Assembly (NCBI RefSeq): GCF_014899185.1 | Contig: NZ_CP045201.1 | Location: 1 to 64,000 of the forward strand | DNA from: Pseudooceanicola spongiae | Lineage (GTDB): Bacteria > Pseudomonadota > Alphaproteobacteria > Rhodobacterales > Rhodobacteraceae | Length of the DNA stretch: 64,000 nt | Reading direction: 5' to 3' | Part shown: positions 1-9,100 of the stretch, piece by piece | How the letters are laid out: the number at the start of each line of letters is the position of its first letter | How positions within the stretch are numbered: position 1 is the first letter of the stretch | Made by a program: the position numbers and the translations under genes | Notes under the pieces: model-generated | What the model was told of the DNA's origin: nothing | The model's input: only the letters and a program-made list of their open reading frames with translations | Databases searched by the model: none

Positions 1-507
1 GAAATCGTCATGGCGCGTCATGGCCGCGTTGATGCCATAGTGGCGAGCGCCGGTATTTTCACTTCAAGCAGCATCGTCGAGGCGTCCGAGGCCGAGGTCG
101 ACACCCTGCTGGAGGTCAATCTTCGTGCGCCCCGCAGGCTGGCAATGGCCAGCTGGGCCGCGCTCAAGAAAAGTGGTCGTGGGCGCGTGATTATCCTCGG
201 ATCGCTCTCGGGCAAACGCGTTGCCTCTGCGGGGTCCGGGCTCTATTCCGTCAGCAAGTTCGCAGCGATCGGTCTGGCCCATGCACTGCGCTATGAGGGG
301 TGGGATCACGGCATCCGCGCGACGGCAATCTGTCCGGGGCTCGTGGCGACAGACATGGGCGAAACCGCCGCTGGTGGGGCCCGTGCCGCCGAGGAGATGA
401 CCCAACCGCAGGAGGTCGCGCATCTGGTGATGGAGGCGATCGGCCTGTCCAACACTGCCTCCGTTCCCGAGATTCACATAAATTGCCGCACTGACGGGAT
501 CTTCTGA
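1..507 (+). CDS. Short-chain dehydrogenase/reductase, 5' end outside the window
   Basis: The frame is open from the first base. The in-frame ATG at 10 is unlikely to be the real start, because the N-terminal glycine-rich cofactor motif of the family is missing and must lie upstream. What remains shows the NAG-like motif (ASAG), the VNLRAP helix, a serine region (ILGSLSG), the catalytic YxxxK pair (YSVSK) and the CPGLVATDM segment after it. This is the C-terminal two thirds of a cytoplasmic NAD(P)-dependent oxidoreductase. Its substrate cannot be told. No gene follows for about 180 bases, after which an insertion-sequence remnant begins, so context does not help. Confidence 0.85.
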   Translation, partial: EIVMARHGRVDAIVASAGIFTSSSIVEASEAEVDTLLEVNLRAPRRLAMASWAALKKSGRGRVIILGSLSGKRVASAGSGLYSVSKFAAIGLAHALRYEGWDHGIRATAICPGLVATDMGETAAGGARAAEEMTQPQEVAHLVMEAIGLSNTASVPEIHINCRTDGIF

Positions 508-689
508 GGGCTGAATGCACGCAAGCCAGATTTCAGGAAACGTACTGATTTTGTTGCACTTTCTGCTCTTCTCCCATTGCCCACGACTGACGACTTCGGC
601 CAGAGCCACTCGCTGAGGGGGAGCCGTGCGGATCGTCAGTTGACGCAGGATACTTGTCTTGGCCCTTGAAAACCTTTTCTGACTGAGAA

Positions 690-1010
690 GGCTTTAGGTA
701 TCATTGGGGTCGAGGGGCGCGAGGGCAAGCTGCACAGCCTGGCTGGCTTGAGCAATGGCGGTTCAAAAGGCGGGCGCGGACGGCTGATCGGGCGGACCAA
801 GGGCGGTCTCAACTCAAAACTGAACGTCTTGGCGGACGCGAAGGGTTGCCCGATCCGCATGTTCCTTTCGGCAGGCCAGACCTCTACCTCCATCGGCAAA
901 AGATCGAAAACATGTTCGCCCGATTGAAGGACTGGCGCCGCATAGCAACCGGCTACGACCGATGGCGCAAGCAGATACGACCGATGGCGGCCCTGTTTCT
1001 GCGCCGCCTG
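690..1010 (+). pseudogene. Remnant of IS5-family (IS427-like) transposase
   Basis: Two blocks typical of IS5-family DDE transposases sit in different frames. In frame 1 (784-885) the product reads IGRTKGGLNSKLNVLADAKG, followed by a MFLSAGQTS block. In frame 3 (891-1000) it reads LHRQKIENMFARLKDWRRIA. The segment that normally lies between them, carrying the RGYDADW block, has been deleted, and the frame changes at the junction near 886-891. No start codon or terminal inverted repeat was identified. The remnant stops about 30 bases before the 3' end of the dctM gene. The 508-690 stretch before it holds no recognisable gene. Confidence 0.8.
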
Positions 1011-1040
1011 GAAGCCGTGCCGCATCCGGCAGCCCGCGGA

Positions 1041-2354
1041 TCAGAGGTATGCGAGCCATGTTGCGAGGGGCGGAAACACGATGATCAGCAGAACCGCGAC
1101 AACCATTGCGATGACGAAAGGAAACGCCCCGCGAAAGATATCGCCAACCTGCAGCTCGGGATCGTTCATCGCCGATTTTATCGTGTAGACGGACAGCCCG
1201 AACGGCGGCGTCAGCAGGCCGATTTCAACCGAAACAACTGTCAGAACACCAAACCAGACCAGGTCGAAGCCCGCGGCGTCGGCGACAGGCAAGGCGATTG
1301 GAAGCATGATCAGCATGATCGAGATGGAGTCGATCAGGCAGCCAAGTGCAACGATCAGAAGCAGATAGCACAGCAGAAATCCATACGGCCCCACCGGCCC
1401 GGACAGAAAGAAGTCAGCCAGTTCCCGCGGCACGCCCGACAAGGCGAGCATTCGGCTGAAGAAGGTGGCGGCCATGATCAGAAGCAGAACGGAGACGGTG
1501 ATCTGACCGGTCTCGACCAGCAGTGTCCAGAGGGTGCTACGTCCAAGGGATCGGCGCAGGACGGCGATCACCAGAGCGCCAAAAGCCCCCGCTGCGCCAG
1601 CCTCTGTCGGGTTGAAGAGCCCACCGTACAGGCCGCCAAGCACCAGCAACATCAACGACAGGATCGGCAGCGATTTTCGGGCGACAGCGCCAAGGCTCAG
1701 GTCTTGCTGTTCGACCAACACGGCCTCTTGCGTGAAAACGAAGTCCCTACGGGTCTTGGCCAGCAGAAGGATGGTGGCAGAGAACAGGATCGCCAGCAAA
1801 ATTCCTGGCCCGATCCCGGCGAGGAACATGCGGCCCACGGATTCCTCGGCCAGCACCGCATAGACGATCATCAGGAGCGAGGGCGGTATCATCATGCCCA
1901 GCACAGAGGAGCCTGCCACGACCCCGGTCGCAAATTTTTTCTGATAGCCATGGCGTGTCATCTCGGGCACGGCGACGCGGCTGAAGACGGTGGCAGATGC
2001 CACAGAAATGCCGGTGATCGAGGCGAAGACGGCATTGGCGAAGACGGTCGCGATCCCGAGACCCGCCGTGACCCGCTTGAGCAGCTTCTCGAACACGTCG
2101 AAGGTGTCCTTTCCAACCCCCGATACCGTTACCAGCAGTCCCATCAGGACAAAGAGTGGCACGACTGCGAACAAATACTCACGTAAGGAGTCATTGGCGA
2201 CAGCGCCAATCATGCGCATGGCAATCGCCTCGTTCCGGATCAGGGCGACGCCACAGAACGACACGAGCAACATGCCGATTGCAATCGGAAGCCCCAGATA
2301 GATCAGCACCACCAGCGCCGCGATTGCGTAGGTTCCAATTTCAAAACTGCTCAT
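1041..2354 (-). CDS. dctM: TRAP transporter large permease, DctM family
   Basis: A 437-residue, very hydrophobic protein with about a dozen predicted membrane segments and the length usual for DctM. It includes the family's PPSLLMIVYAVLAEES region and the conserved GLLTPPFGLSVYTIKS segment near the C-terminus. In TRAP systems this subunit is the Na+-coupled translocation channel in the inner membrane and works with DctQ and a periplasmic DctP. It is the last gene of a six-gene minus-strand operon, starting six bases after dctQ ends. The IS5 remnant lies just beyond its stop, so the operon may once have been longer. Confidence 0.93.
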   Translation of the reverse strand: MSSFEIGTYAIAALVVLIYLGLPIAIGMLLVSFCGVALIRNEAIAMRMIGAVANDSLREYLFAVVPLFVLMGLLVTVSGVGKDTFDVFEKLLKRVTAGLGIATVFANAVFASITGISVASATVFSRVAVPEMTRHGYQKKFATGVVAGSSVLGMMIPPSLLMIVYAVLAEESVGRMFLAGIGPGILLAILFSATILLLAKTRRDFVFTQEAVLVEQQDLSLGAVARKSLPILSLMLLVLGGLYGGLFNPTEAGAAGAFGALVIAVLRRSLGRSTLWTLLVETGQITVSVLLLIMAATFFSRMLALSGVPRELADFFLSGPVGPYGFLLCYLLLIVALGCLIDSISIMLIMLPIALPVADAAGFDLVWFGVLTVVSVEIGLLTPPFGLSVYTIKSAMNDPELQVGDIFRGAFPFVIAMVVAVLLIIVFPPLATWLAYL

Positions 2355-2360
2355 CTGCGC

Positions 2361-2921
2361 TCAACTTTCCTGACCGTTTGCGCGCAGGCTGCCATAGGCC
2401 CGCACAACACACTCAATTGTAGCGACCGTGACCCCAAGCAGGATCATCGCCCGAAAGGGCCAGGTCTGCAGCGTGGCAATGCCGGTCACGCCGATAAATT
2501 CGCCCGACCCTAAGTCTTTTTCGAAGATGCCCAATGTGGACCAGGCGACCAGCCCAAGCATCGCGGCCCCCACCAGATCGAAGACTGCCGACACCATGCC
2601 TCCGAAACGCGGAAACCGGCGCGTGAGCGGCGGCAGGAAGATTTCTGTCCGCGCCAGTCGGTCGGCGCGGATCGTGGCTGCGAGTTGCAGATAGACGATC
2701 ATCACCAGCACAAGAGCGCCCAGTTCGGAGACCATCGGCAGCGACGAGCCCAGAAGATTACGGAACACGATGTCACTGCAGATGATCAGCATCAGCAGAC
2801 CGATCATGACAGTGCCAGTGGCGGCCAGGCCATCGACGATGCGGGCCCAGCCTCTCGCCCACAGGTGGGCGGGGTGCCCGCTTGGATTGCGGGCACCTTT
2901 CGGAGTGTTTTCGGAGTGCAA
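2361..2921 (-). CDS. dctQ: TRAP transporter small permease, DctQ family
   Basis: A 186-residue protein with about four hydrophobic segments. It has the DctQ-type first helix (GTVMIGLLMLIICSDIVFRN) followed by the conserved VSELGALVLVMIVYLQLAA helix. It is the small membrane subunit that pairs with DctM in the inner membrane. It starts 12 bases after the dctP stop and ends just before dctM, giving the common P-Q-M gene order. The first 25 or so residues, rich in His, Pro and Arg, are cytoplasmic and poorly conserved in the family, so a slightly later start is possible. Confidence 0.88.
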   Translation of the reverse strand: MHSENTPKGARNPSGHPAHLWARGWARIVDGLAATGTVMIGLLMLIICSDIVFRNLLGSSLPMVSELGALVLVMIVYLQLAATIRADRLARTEIFLPPLTRRFPRFGGMVSAVFDLVGAAMLGLVAWSTLGIFEKDLGSGEFIGVTGIATLQTWPFRAMILLGVTVATIECVVRAYGSLRANGQES

Positions 2922-2933
2922 TGGAGCGGACCC

Positions 2934-4022
2934 TTACTTGTCCCAGTCGCGCGCAGGCTCTTCGCCTGCGGTGCGAAGAGCGTCCATGTAGAGGCCCAGA
3001 AACTCGGTCGCGGGCACACCTTGGGCATCGACACTGGCCGCCCATTCGCCTGCAAGGTTCGGCAGCTTGTCCACCCAAGCCTGACGTTCGCCGTCCGGCA
3101 TCTGCACGATTGTCACCGGCGGCGTCTGGTCCGCGCCGTTCTTGACCATCAGGTTGAGCATCATCTCGTGCCGGTCGACCATGTCCTGTCCATGGGATTT
3201 GGTGTAATATTTGCCAGCCTCGATCATCGCGGACTGTACCTCTTCGGGCAGGGTATCCCAGACGTCCTTGTTGATCGCGATCGCCCCCGAGAACGCCGCC
3301 CCCGCATCGAAGCGATTGATATAAGGCGCAACTTCGTAGAGTTTGATCGGCATCGCGCCAAGCGCCAGGGTCAGCGCTCCGTCAGAGACGCCGGTCTGCA
3401 CGTCCGTGTAGAAGGTCGTCAGTGCGCCATCGACGGCATTGGCCCCGGTGCCCCGCAACCAGCTGCCCAGCACGCCGGGTGCTGACAGCTTCATGCCATC
3501 GATGTCATCAATGCCGGTCAGAGGCTCCTTAGTGTAGATGTCGTAGAGATCCGTCGCCGTCAGGCCCAGGACTTTGAGGTTGTGGTCTTCCCATTCGCTG
3601 CGAAAAGCGTCGTTCGTCTCCATCAGCTCCTCCATCACGGCCAGAAGCACGGGAGGATTGGCGGTCGCAAAGGGCGTATTGGTCGACACCTGGCTCAGCG
3701 GCAACTGTGCCGGTTCGAGAAAGGAAAACACCCAGCCAACATCGGTGATGCCCTGTTCAACGGAACTCAGCGTCGCATTCGCCTTGTAAAGCGTCCCTCC
3801 AAACGCCTCGTTCCAGTTGACTTTATAGGCGCCGCTTTGCGTCAGTATTTCGTCGGTGCGGGCCATGAAATGTGTCTGGATCATGCCGACCCATGGTACC
3901 ACTGTCGGGTGGCTTGAGGCCACCGTCAGATCGATCGTTTCCTGCGCCAACAGCGTGGCCGGCATCAGCAGCGCGCCGGTCACAGCCCCTATGCGAGTCA
4001 AAGTCCCCATAAACGTCTTCAT
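2934..4022 (-). CDS. dctP: TRAP transporter substrate-binding protein, DctP family
   Basis: A 362-residue periplasmic solute receptor. The chosen start at 4022 follows a clear GGGAGG ribosome site and gives a normal signal peptide (GAVTGALLMPATLLAQ). Further upstream in-frame codons would spoil this leader. The mature protein shows the DctP-type NWNEAFGGTLYKANATLSSV region and the GIDDIDGMKLSAPG domain border. It captures an organic acid and hands it to DctQM. Its neighbours, a CoA-transferase, a lyase and a ring-cleavage dioxygenase across the divergent promoter, suggest an aromatic or polycarboxylic acid. The true ligand is unknown. Confidence 0.92.
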   Translation of the reverse strand: MKTFMGTLTRIGAVTGALLMPATLLAQETIDLTVASSHPTVVPWVGMIQTHFMARTDEILTQSGAYKVNWNEAFGGTLYKANATLSSVEQGITDVGWVFSFLEPAQLPLSQVSTNTPFATANPPVLLAVMEELMETNDAFRSEWEDHNLKVLGLTATDLYDIYTKEPLTGIDDIDGMKLSAPGVLGSWLRGTGANAVDGALTTFYTDVQTGVSDGALTLALGAMPIKLYEVAPYINRFDAGAAFSGAIAINKDVWDTLPEEVQSAMIEAGKYYTKSHGQDMVDRHEMMLNLMVKNGADQTPPVTIVQMPDGERQAWVDKLPNLAGEWAASVDAQGVPATEFLGLYMDALRTAGEEPARDWDK

Positions 4023-4041
4023 CGTTTTCCTCCCTCGATGA

Positions 4042-4446
4042 TCATGAAAGTGCAAATGTCTGCGTCGCGTAGTTCAGTCTAAGGGTCACCGACCCTTCGT
4101 TGATCAGCCAGGGCCGCACAACAAAGCTGCGCGCTCCGCACTGGTGCATCGGGTCACGCGCTGCAATTTCGGAAGCGGCGGCGGGCGAGGCAGCACGCAC
4201 AACGACCATCCCCTCGCCTTCCCAATGAGTGCCGTCCCCGCTCCACAACGGGCCTGCTGCAAACAGGATCCCGTCGTTTTCAAGCTGCACCTGAAATGCC
4301 AGGTGCGGCTCCATATTGGCAAAAACCGCCCCCAGCCCATCGGTCGGTGTGGTGAAAATGGCGTAGAGCTGCTTTTGCAGCATCGCGCCACTTGCCTCCA
4401 GCACCGCCGCGACGGGCACGGCTTTGGGGTTGTCATGGTCGGTCAT
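4042..4446 (-). CDS. YCII-related domain protein
   Basis: A 134-residue cytoplasmic protein. Start 4446 was chosen because GGAGGAG stands eight bases before it; a longer frame to 4530 would overlap the previous gene. The HLAFQVQLENDGILFAAGPL segment and the later MVVVRAASPAAASEIAARDP segment with HQCGARSFVVRPW match the ferredoxin-like YCII fold. Members are small dimeric enzymes or lactonase/isomerase-like helpers beside aromatic degradation genes. It sits between the CoA-transferase and dctP with short gaps, so it is part of the operon. A muconolactone-isomerase-like job is possible but not shown. Confidence 0.7.
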   Translation of the reverse strand: MTDHDNPKAVPVAAVLEASGAMLQKQLYAIFTTPTDGLGAVFANMEPHLAFQVQLENDGILFAAGPLWSGDGTHWEGEGMVVVRAASPAAASEIAARDPMHQCGARSFVVRPWLINEGSVTLRLNYATQTFALS

Positions 4447-4474
4447 CAAGGTCTCCTCCCTCAAGTATCCGGTG

Positions 4475-5623
4475 TCAGCTGGCCTTTCGCTTCGCGTCCA
4501 GTTCCGCGCGAATTTCAGCGCCATGCTCATCGAGTGTGGGGGGCGCCTTGACGTCGAATTCCGACTGATCGTCGAAGCTGTAGGGCGGGCGCACGGTGGT
4601 GAATGGACCCATCTGCGGGTGATCAGAGGTCACCTTTATGCGCAGATGTTGCGCCTGCGGATCTTCCAGCGCCTCATCGGCGTCATAGGCGGGCGAATGC
4701 GGCACCTCGGCCTGTTCAAGCCTGGCGCACCAGGCATCGCGGGTCTCGGACAGGAAGATCGGCGTGAAGATCTCGATCAGATCATCCTGATGGCGAATAC
4801 GCTCAAGCCGTTCGGCAAAGCGCGGATCCTGCTTCAGCTGCTCCTGACCGGTCGCTTCCAGCAATCCCTCCCAGAATTTGGTGGGCGAGGACATGTGGAT
4901 CGCCACCCATTTGGCGTCGCTGCATTCAAACGTATAGCTTTGCGACACGACGGGACGGGACAGCGGCCCCATGATCTCGCCTTCGGAATAGTAGTGGGTG
5001 AAGCTGTCGAGATTGAAATGCGCCATCGCCTCCAGCATCGAGATGTCGAGACGACGCCCCTGGCCGGTGCTGGCGCGTTCCAGAAGGGCGGCGAGAATGC
5101 CCATTGCGGCGTATTGGCCGGTCACCGAATCCGCGATGGCGGGGCCAATGACCCGCGGATTCTCGGGCGGCGTCAGCAGCCGCAGGTAGCCGCTGGCGGC
5201 CTGCGCCACGGTGTCGTAGGCGGGCCGGTCCTTGTAGGGGCCCGATTTACCAAAGCCTGAAATCGCGCAGTAGATCAGCCGTGGATTGATTCGGCGCAGG
5301 TCCTCTTCCCCCGCCCCCAGCTTTTCAGCAATACCGGGGCGGAAGTTCTGGATGAACACATCCGCCGAGGCGACGAGATCGTGCAGAACCGCCAGATCCT
5401 CGGGCTGCTTGGTGTCCAGCGCGATCGAGCGCTTGTTGCGGTTGTAGGTCTGGTAGTGCGGCGAATAGAGCCCGCCCTTGAACGCGCGGAACGGATCGCC
5501 GGTGCCGGGGCGTTCAACCTTGATCACATCAGCACCGAGATCGGCCAGATGCATGCCCGCAGCCGGACCCGTGATATAGGTGCCCAATTCGATGACACGG
5601 ATATTCTTGAGGATTTTGACCAT
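4475..5623 (-). CDS. CaiB/BaiF family III CoA-transferase
   Basis: A 382-residue protein of the family's usual length for one complete polypeptide. The N-terminal IRVIELGTYITGPAAGMHLADLGADVIKVE motif region spans residues 8-37. The RNKRSIALD segment and a candidate catalytic Asp at residue 165, in IADSVTG, are present. The family moves CoA between carboxylic acids through an aspartyl thioester and acts as an interlocked dimer in the cytoplasm. It lies 15 bases downstream of the citryl-CoA-lyase-like gene. The simple reading is that this enzyme activates an acid to its CoA ester, which the lyase then splits. Confidence 0.9.
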   Translation of the reverse strand: MVKILKNIRVIELGTYITGPAAGMHLADLGADVIKVERPGTGDPFRAFKGGLYSPHYQTYNRNKRSIALDTKQPEDLAVLHDLVASADVFIQNFRPGIAEKLGAGEEDLRRINPRLIYCAISGFGKSGPYKDRPAYDTVAQAASGYLRLLTPPENPRVIGPAIADSVTGQYAAMGILAALLERASTGQGRRLDISMLEAMAHFNLDSFTHYYSEGEIMGPLSRPVVSQSYTFECSDAKWVAIHMSSPTKFWEGLLEATGQEQLKQDPRFAERLERIRHQDDLIEIFTPIFLSETRDAWCARLEQAEVPHSPAYDADEALEDPQAQHLRIKVTSDHPQMGPFTTVRPPYSFDDQSEFDVKAPPTLDEHGAEIRAELDAKRKAS

Positions 5624-5638
5624 ATTGCTCTGTCCCGA

Positions 5639-6451
5639 CTAGGCTGTTTCAGACGTTGCGGCGCCCGCAGCTGTTCCATCATAGGAAATCGCCAGATCCG
5701 CCTGATGGGACATGATGAAGCCGATCGGGCGCAGCGCCTCTTCCAGCAGATGCGCCGCCAGACCGGCGGTGCGCGCCAGCAACGGCACGGCCTTCAGGGC
5801 ATCGACGGGCCATCCTGCATCCAGACAGGCGGCAGGGATCGCGCCAGAGACGTTGATCGGCAGGGGCCGCTCGATGATGCCCGGCGCATGCTGCGCAAGA
5901 CACCGCAGCGTTTCGATATATTTGCCCGCGATGCCGAGGTCGTCCGCGATTTCAAGCAGCTTGTTGGCGCGCGGATCACCGCTGCTGTGCTGGGGATGGC
6001 CGAGGCCCGGAACCTTCTGACGGGCTTGCTTCAGCCTGTGCAAACTGGCGATGACAGCGGTTTCCAGATCGGTGCCACCGGCGTCTGCTTCGGCGATGAT
6101 GTCATGCAGGAAACGGCCCGAGATCTCTGAACTGCCCGCAACGACAGAGCCCATGCCCAGAAGACCCGCGGCCATCGCGCCCTGCCAGGCCTCGGGGCCG
6201 GCGGTCAGCGTCATGCGCGCGGCCTGCACGCTGGGCACCAGGCCATGTTCGGCAATGGCGACAAGGCAGGCATCCAGCATCTTGCGTTGCGCGGGCGAGG
6301 GGCGCATGCCCACCACCAGAAGCCAGAAGTAATCGCTGAAGTCGATTTGCCCGATCAGATCATCGCACAGGTCATAGCCCCGCACCGTGATGGTATCCGC
6401 GTCTGACGTCGCAATTGCTGTGTACGCCTGATCCTGCTTGCCAATTCTCAT
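5639..6451 (-). CDS. Citryl-CoA lyase / citrate-synthase-like protein
   Basis: About 270 residues from the ATG at 6451, which has an AAGGTGGTGG ribosome site; the ATG 18 bases earlier has none. The protein is shorter than citrate synthase (about 430 residues) and keeps the C-terminal catalytic part, with the GLGHPQHSSGDPRA block and the ISGFGKS-like glycine regions replaced by GSSEISGRF. Proteins of this type are called citryl-CoA lyases and cleave or form a C-C bond next to a CoA thioester. As first gene of the operon beside a CoA-transferase, it probably releases acetyl-CoA or a similar unit from the activated substrate. The substrate is inferred only. Confidence 0.78.
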   Translation of the reverse strand: MRIGKQDQAYTAIATSDADTITVRGYDLCDDLIGQIDFSDYFWLLVVGMRPSPAQRKMLDACLVAIAEHGLVPSVQAARMTLTAGPEAWQGAMAAGLLGMGSVVAGSSEISGRFLHDIIAEADAGGTDLETAVIASLHRLKQARQKVPGLGHPQHSSGDPRANKLLEIADDLGIAGKYIETLRCLAQHAPGIIERPLPINVSGAIPAACLDAGWPVDALKAVPLLARTAGLAAHLLEEALRPIGFIMSHQADLAISYDGTAAGAATSETA

Positions 6452-6472
6452 TCCACCACCTTTTCGCATACC

Positions 6473-6484
6473 GAAATAAATTTC
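6473..6484. promoter_or_regulatory. Candidate operator in the divergent promoter region
   Basis: The 154-base space between the lyase operon start (6451) and the IclR start (6606) is the only place for both promoters. It holds a perfect GAAAT-AA-ATTTC inverted repeat, 22 bases upstream of the lyase start codon. IclR-type regulators often bind such short palindromes in divergent intergenic regions. The assignment to this IclR protein is inference. Confidence 0.35.
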
Positions 6485-6605
6485 TCTTGCCGAAAAGATG
6501 GCAGCGAATTATCGTTTGGTCAAGGCCATTGGTTCGTGTGTTCTGGTGGCGGTCGGTCGATGCGATAGACGACCATCGATGACAAACCCAAGGAGCCCCG
6601 GTTTC

Positions 6606-7469
6606 ATGACACTGGACCGCACGACACAGAGCACGCCCGAAGCCACGCCCCGTCAGGGCACACGCGACATGGACGATGACAGCAAGCCTGCTGAATTCGT
6701 CGAAGCCCTGGCGAAGGGCCTCGCCGTGCTTGAAGCGTTTGATTCCGTCCATCCCGAGATGTCGCTGAGCGAGATTGCCCGGCGCATCGGATCTTCGCCC
6801 GCCGCAGCCCGTCGCAGCCTGATCACACTTAGGGCGCTCGGCTATGTCGGACAGCAGAACAAGAAGTTTCACTTGCGCCCGAAGATCATGACCCTGGGGT
6901 CGGCCTTCTATTTCTCGGCACGCATCGACGAGGTGCTGCAACCCTTCCTGCGCGATCTGGTGACAAAGTTCGGCGATGCGTCTTCCGTGGCGACGCTGGA
7001 GCAGCGCGATGTGATCTATATCGCCCACAATTCGGTGCAGCGCGCCCGTCGCGCCGCCGCAACCGTAGGCGCGCGGTATCCGGCCTATGCCACCTCGCTG
7101 GGGCGCGTCCTGCTGGCGGGGCAAAGCGATGCAGCGCTGGATCGGTATTTCGACGGGCTGGTCATCGAACCGCTGACCTCGAAAACCATCACGGATCCCG
7201 GGACCCTGCGGGCGGAGATCGAGCTTATCCGCCAGGACGGCTATTCGACCACCGTCGATCAGCTCGACTATGGGATCACCGCGCTGGCGGTGCCTGTGAG
7301 ATCGCTCGACGGGCGTACGATCGCGGCGCTGAACACGTCTGGCTACACCGGCATGGTGGACCCGGCCGCCCTGATCGAACAGCGACTGCCCGATCTGCGG
7401 ATCATGGCATCCAGCATCGCACAGTCGCTGGCACGATATCCGGTGCTGGAAGGCATCATCGGATCATGA
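6606..7469 (+). CDS. IclR-family transcriptional regulator (PcaR/PobR-like)
   Basis: A 287-residue regulator. Start 6606 is favoured because AAGGAG stands ten bases before it; earlier ATGs at 6498 and 6579 have no such site. An N-terminal winged helix-turn-helix (FVEALAKGLAVLEAF, then SLSEIARRIG) leads into the GAF-like effector domain with the FSARIDEVLQPFLRDL helix and the YGITALAVPV core. PcaR/PobR-type members sense aromatic acids or their ring-cleavage products. It is divergent from the transport/CoA operon and co-directional with the dioxygenase genes, so it probably controls both. Confidence 0.9.
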   Translation: MTLDRTTQSTPEATPRQGTRDMDDDSKPAEFVEALAKGLAVLEAFDSVHPEMSLSEIARRIGSSPAAARRSLITLRALGYVGQQNKKFHLRPKIMTLGSAFYFSARIDEVLQPFLRDLVTKFGDASSVATLEQRDVIYIAHNSVQRARRAAATVGARYPAYATSLGRVLLAGQSDAALDRYFDGLVIEPLTSKTITDPGTLRAEIELIRQDGYSTTVDQLDYGITALAVPVRSLDGRTIAALNTSGYTGMVDPAALIEQRLPDLRIMASSIAQSLARYPVLEGIIGS

Positions 7470-7499
7470 CTATCGACCCTTGGAGGAGGAAAAACCCAC

Positions 7500-9011
7500 A
7501 TGTGCAGACTTTGCAGCCCCCTGACGCCAGAGGCGCCCTGTCCGACCCGGCGCAGTTTTTTGAAGACAGCGATGGTCGGCGGTGCCGCAGCGACCACCGG
7601 ACTGGCAGGCGCCGGCTCGCTGCGGGCACAGGAGGTCGCGGCCTCAACCTTGCCTGAGGGACTTGGCACGCCGGGCCGGCGCGTCCTGATCAAAGGCGGC
7701 GCTGTGCTGTCGATGGATGACGCCGTCGGCAATTTCGCGGTTGGCGACGTGCTGATCGACGGGAAGAGGATCGTCGAGGTTGGTGCCAATATCGAGGCGG
7801 GCGATGCGGTGGTGATCGAGGCTGCTGGCAAGATCGTCATGCCCGGCTTTGTCGACACCCATCACCACCAGTTCGAAACCGCCCTGCGCAGCCAGCTGGC
7901 CAACGGCATCCTGATCAACGACGGCCTGCCCGAGAATTCCGCCAACTACTATGAGACGATCCTGCAGGGCTTTTCGCAGGTCTATCGCCCCGAAGACGTC
8001 TATATCAACGAATTGTTCGGCGGCATTGCCCAGCTGGATGCGGGCGTCACCACGGTGATGGACGTCAGCCAGATCCACCACTCGCCTGAGCACTCGGACG
8101 CGGCGATCGAAGGGCTGCGCGATGCCGGTCGGCGCGGTGTCTTCGGCTATTTCGAGGGCTGGGGCGAGCGATCGAAATACCCCACCGACGCGGCGCGCAT
8201 AAAGCAGCAGTACTTCTCCTCTGATGACCAGCTGACAACCATGGTCATGGGCGGCGAGATCTATGTGCCGGGCTACGAGGCCGCCTGGAAGGTCGGGCGC
8301 GAGCTGGATCTGCCGATTGCCCTGCATGTCGTCGGCACCTTCGGGATGCAGCCGACCTTTGACGAGTTGGGCGCGGCAGGCATGTTTGGCGAGGACAACA
8401 TCTTCATCCACATGACCGGCATGTCCGAAGATGGCTGGAAATATGCCCGTGACGCCGGTGCCCACCTGTCGCTTTCCGTGCCGATCGAGATGCAGATGCG
8501 CCACGGCACCCCGCCGATCCAGCGCGCCATCGACATGGGCTTCTCGACCTCCTTGTCGACCGATGTGGAATGCACGATGACGGCTGATTTCTTTACCCAG
8601 ATGCGTTCCATGATGACCCTGCAGCGCATGTTTGCCAATGAAAAGGCGCTTGCAGGACAGGAGTACCCACGTTTGATGCCCTGCATCGACGCGATCCGCC
8701 ATGCCACGATGGGCGGTGCCCACGGGCTGAAACTGGACCGCAAGATCGGCTCTCTGACGCCGGGCAAGGAGGCTGACATCATCTTGCTGGACGCCGAGGC
8801 GATCAACGTCGCGCCTCTGAATAACGTCCCCGGTGCCGTGGTGACCCTGATGGAGCGCAGCAATGTCGACACCGTGCTTGTCGCGGGATCGGTAAAGAAA
8901 TGGAACGGTCAGCTGATGGGCTTTGATATCGCCCGCCTACGCAGCGAACTGGAGGCGAGCCGTGACTACCTGTTCGACGCCGCAGGTATCGAGCGCGATC
9001 TGTTCGCCTGA
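7500..9011 (+). CDS. Amidohydrolase-family protein with twin-arginine leader
   Basis: A 503-residue metal-dependent hydrolase preceded by a strong GGAGGAGGA site. Residues 1-44 look like a Tat signal: RRSFLK at 17-22, then a hydrophobic Ala/Gly stretch and an AQ cleavage region. The amidohydrolase barrel begins with the metal motif VDTHHHQFE at 118-125, has later His residues in ALHVVGTFG and IFIHMTG, and a metal Asp in LSTDVECT. The family includes deaminases and chlorohydrolases acting on ring nitrogens. If exported, it would act before uptake by the TRAP system. The reaction is unknown. It begins 30 bases after iclR. Confidence 0.85.
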   Translation: MCRLCSPLTPEAPCPTRRSFLKTAMVGGAAATTGLAGAGSLRAQEVAASTLPEGLGTPGRRVLIKGGAVLSMDDAVGNFAVGDVLIDGKRIVEVGANIEAGDAVVIEAAGKIVMPGFVDTHHHQFETALRSQLANGILINDGLPENSANYYETILQGFSQVYRPEDVYINELFGGIAQLDAGVTTVMDVSQIHHSPEHSDAAIEGLRDAGRRGVFGYFEGWGERSKYPTDAARIKQQYFSSDDQLTTMVMGGEIYVPGYEAAWKVGRELDLPIALHVVGTFGMQPTFDELGAAGMFGEDNIFIHMTGMSEDGWKYARDAGAHLSLSVPIEMQMRHGTPPIQRAIDMGFSTSLSTDVECTMTADFFTQMRSMMTLQRMFANEKALAGQEYPRLMPCIDAIRHATMGGAHGLKLDRKIGSLTPGKEADIILLDAEAINVAPLNNVPGAVVTLMERSNVDTVLVAGSVKKWNGQLMGFDIARLRSELEASRDYLFDAAGIERDLFA

Positions 9012-9100
9012 TCCCCTTTTCAGCCCTGCAGACCCGCTCTGTGGGGCAAGACGCACATCCACCCTTTGATGGGTCGCCTGAACGATAAAGGAGCGAAACC

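Noticed and set aside
846..2186. 446-codon open frame on the plus strand opposite dctM
   Set aside because: Its first 50 codons are the transposase remnant and the rest is the antisense shadow of dctM, rich in Gln, His, Asp and Arg as expected of a shadow in high-GC DNA.
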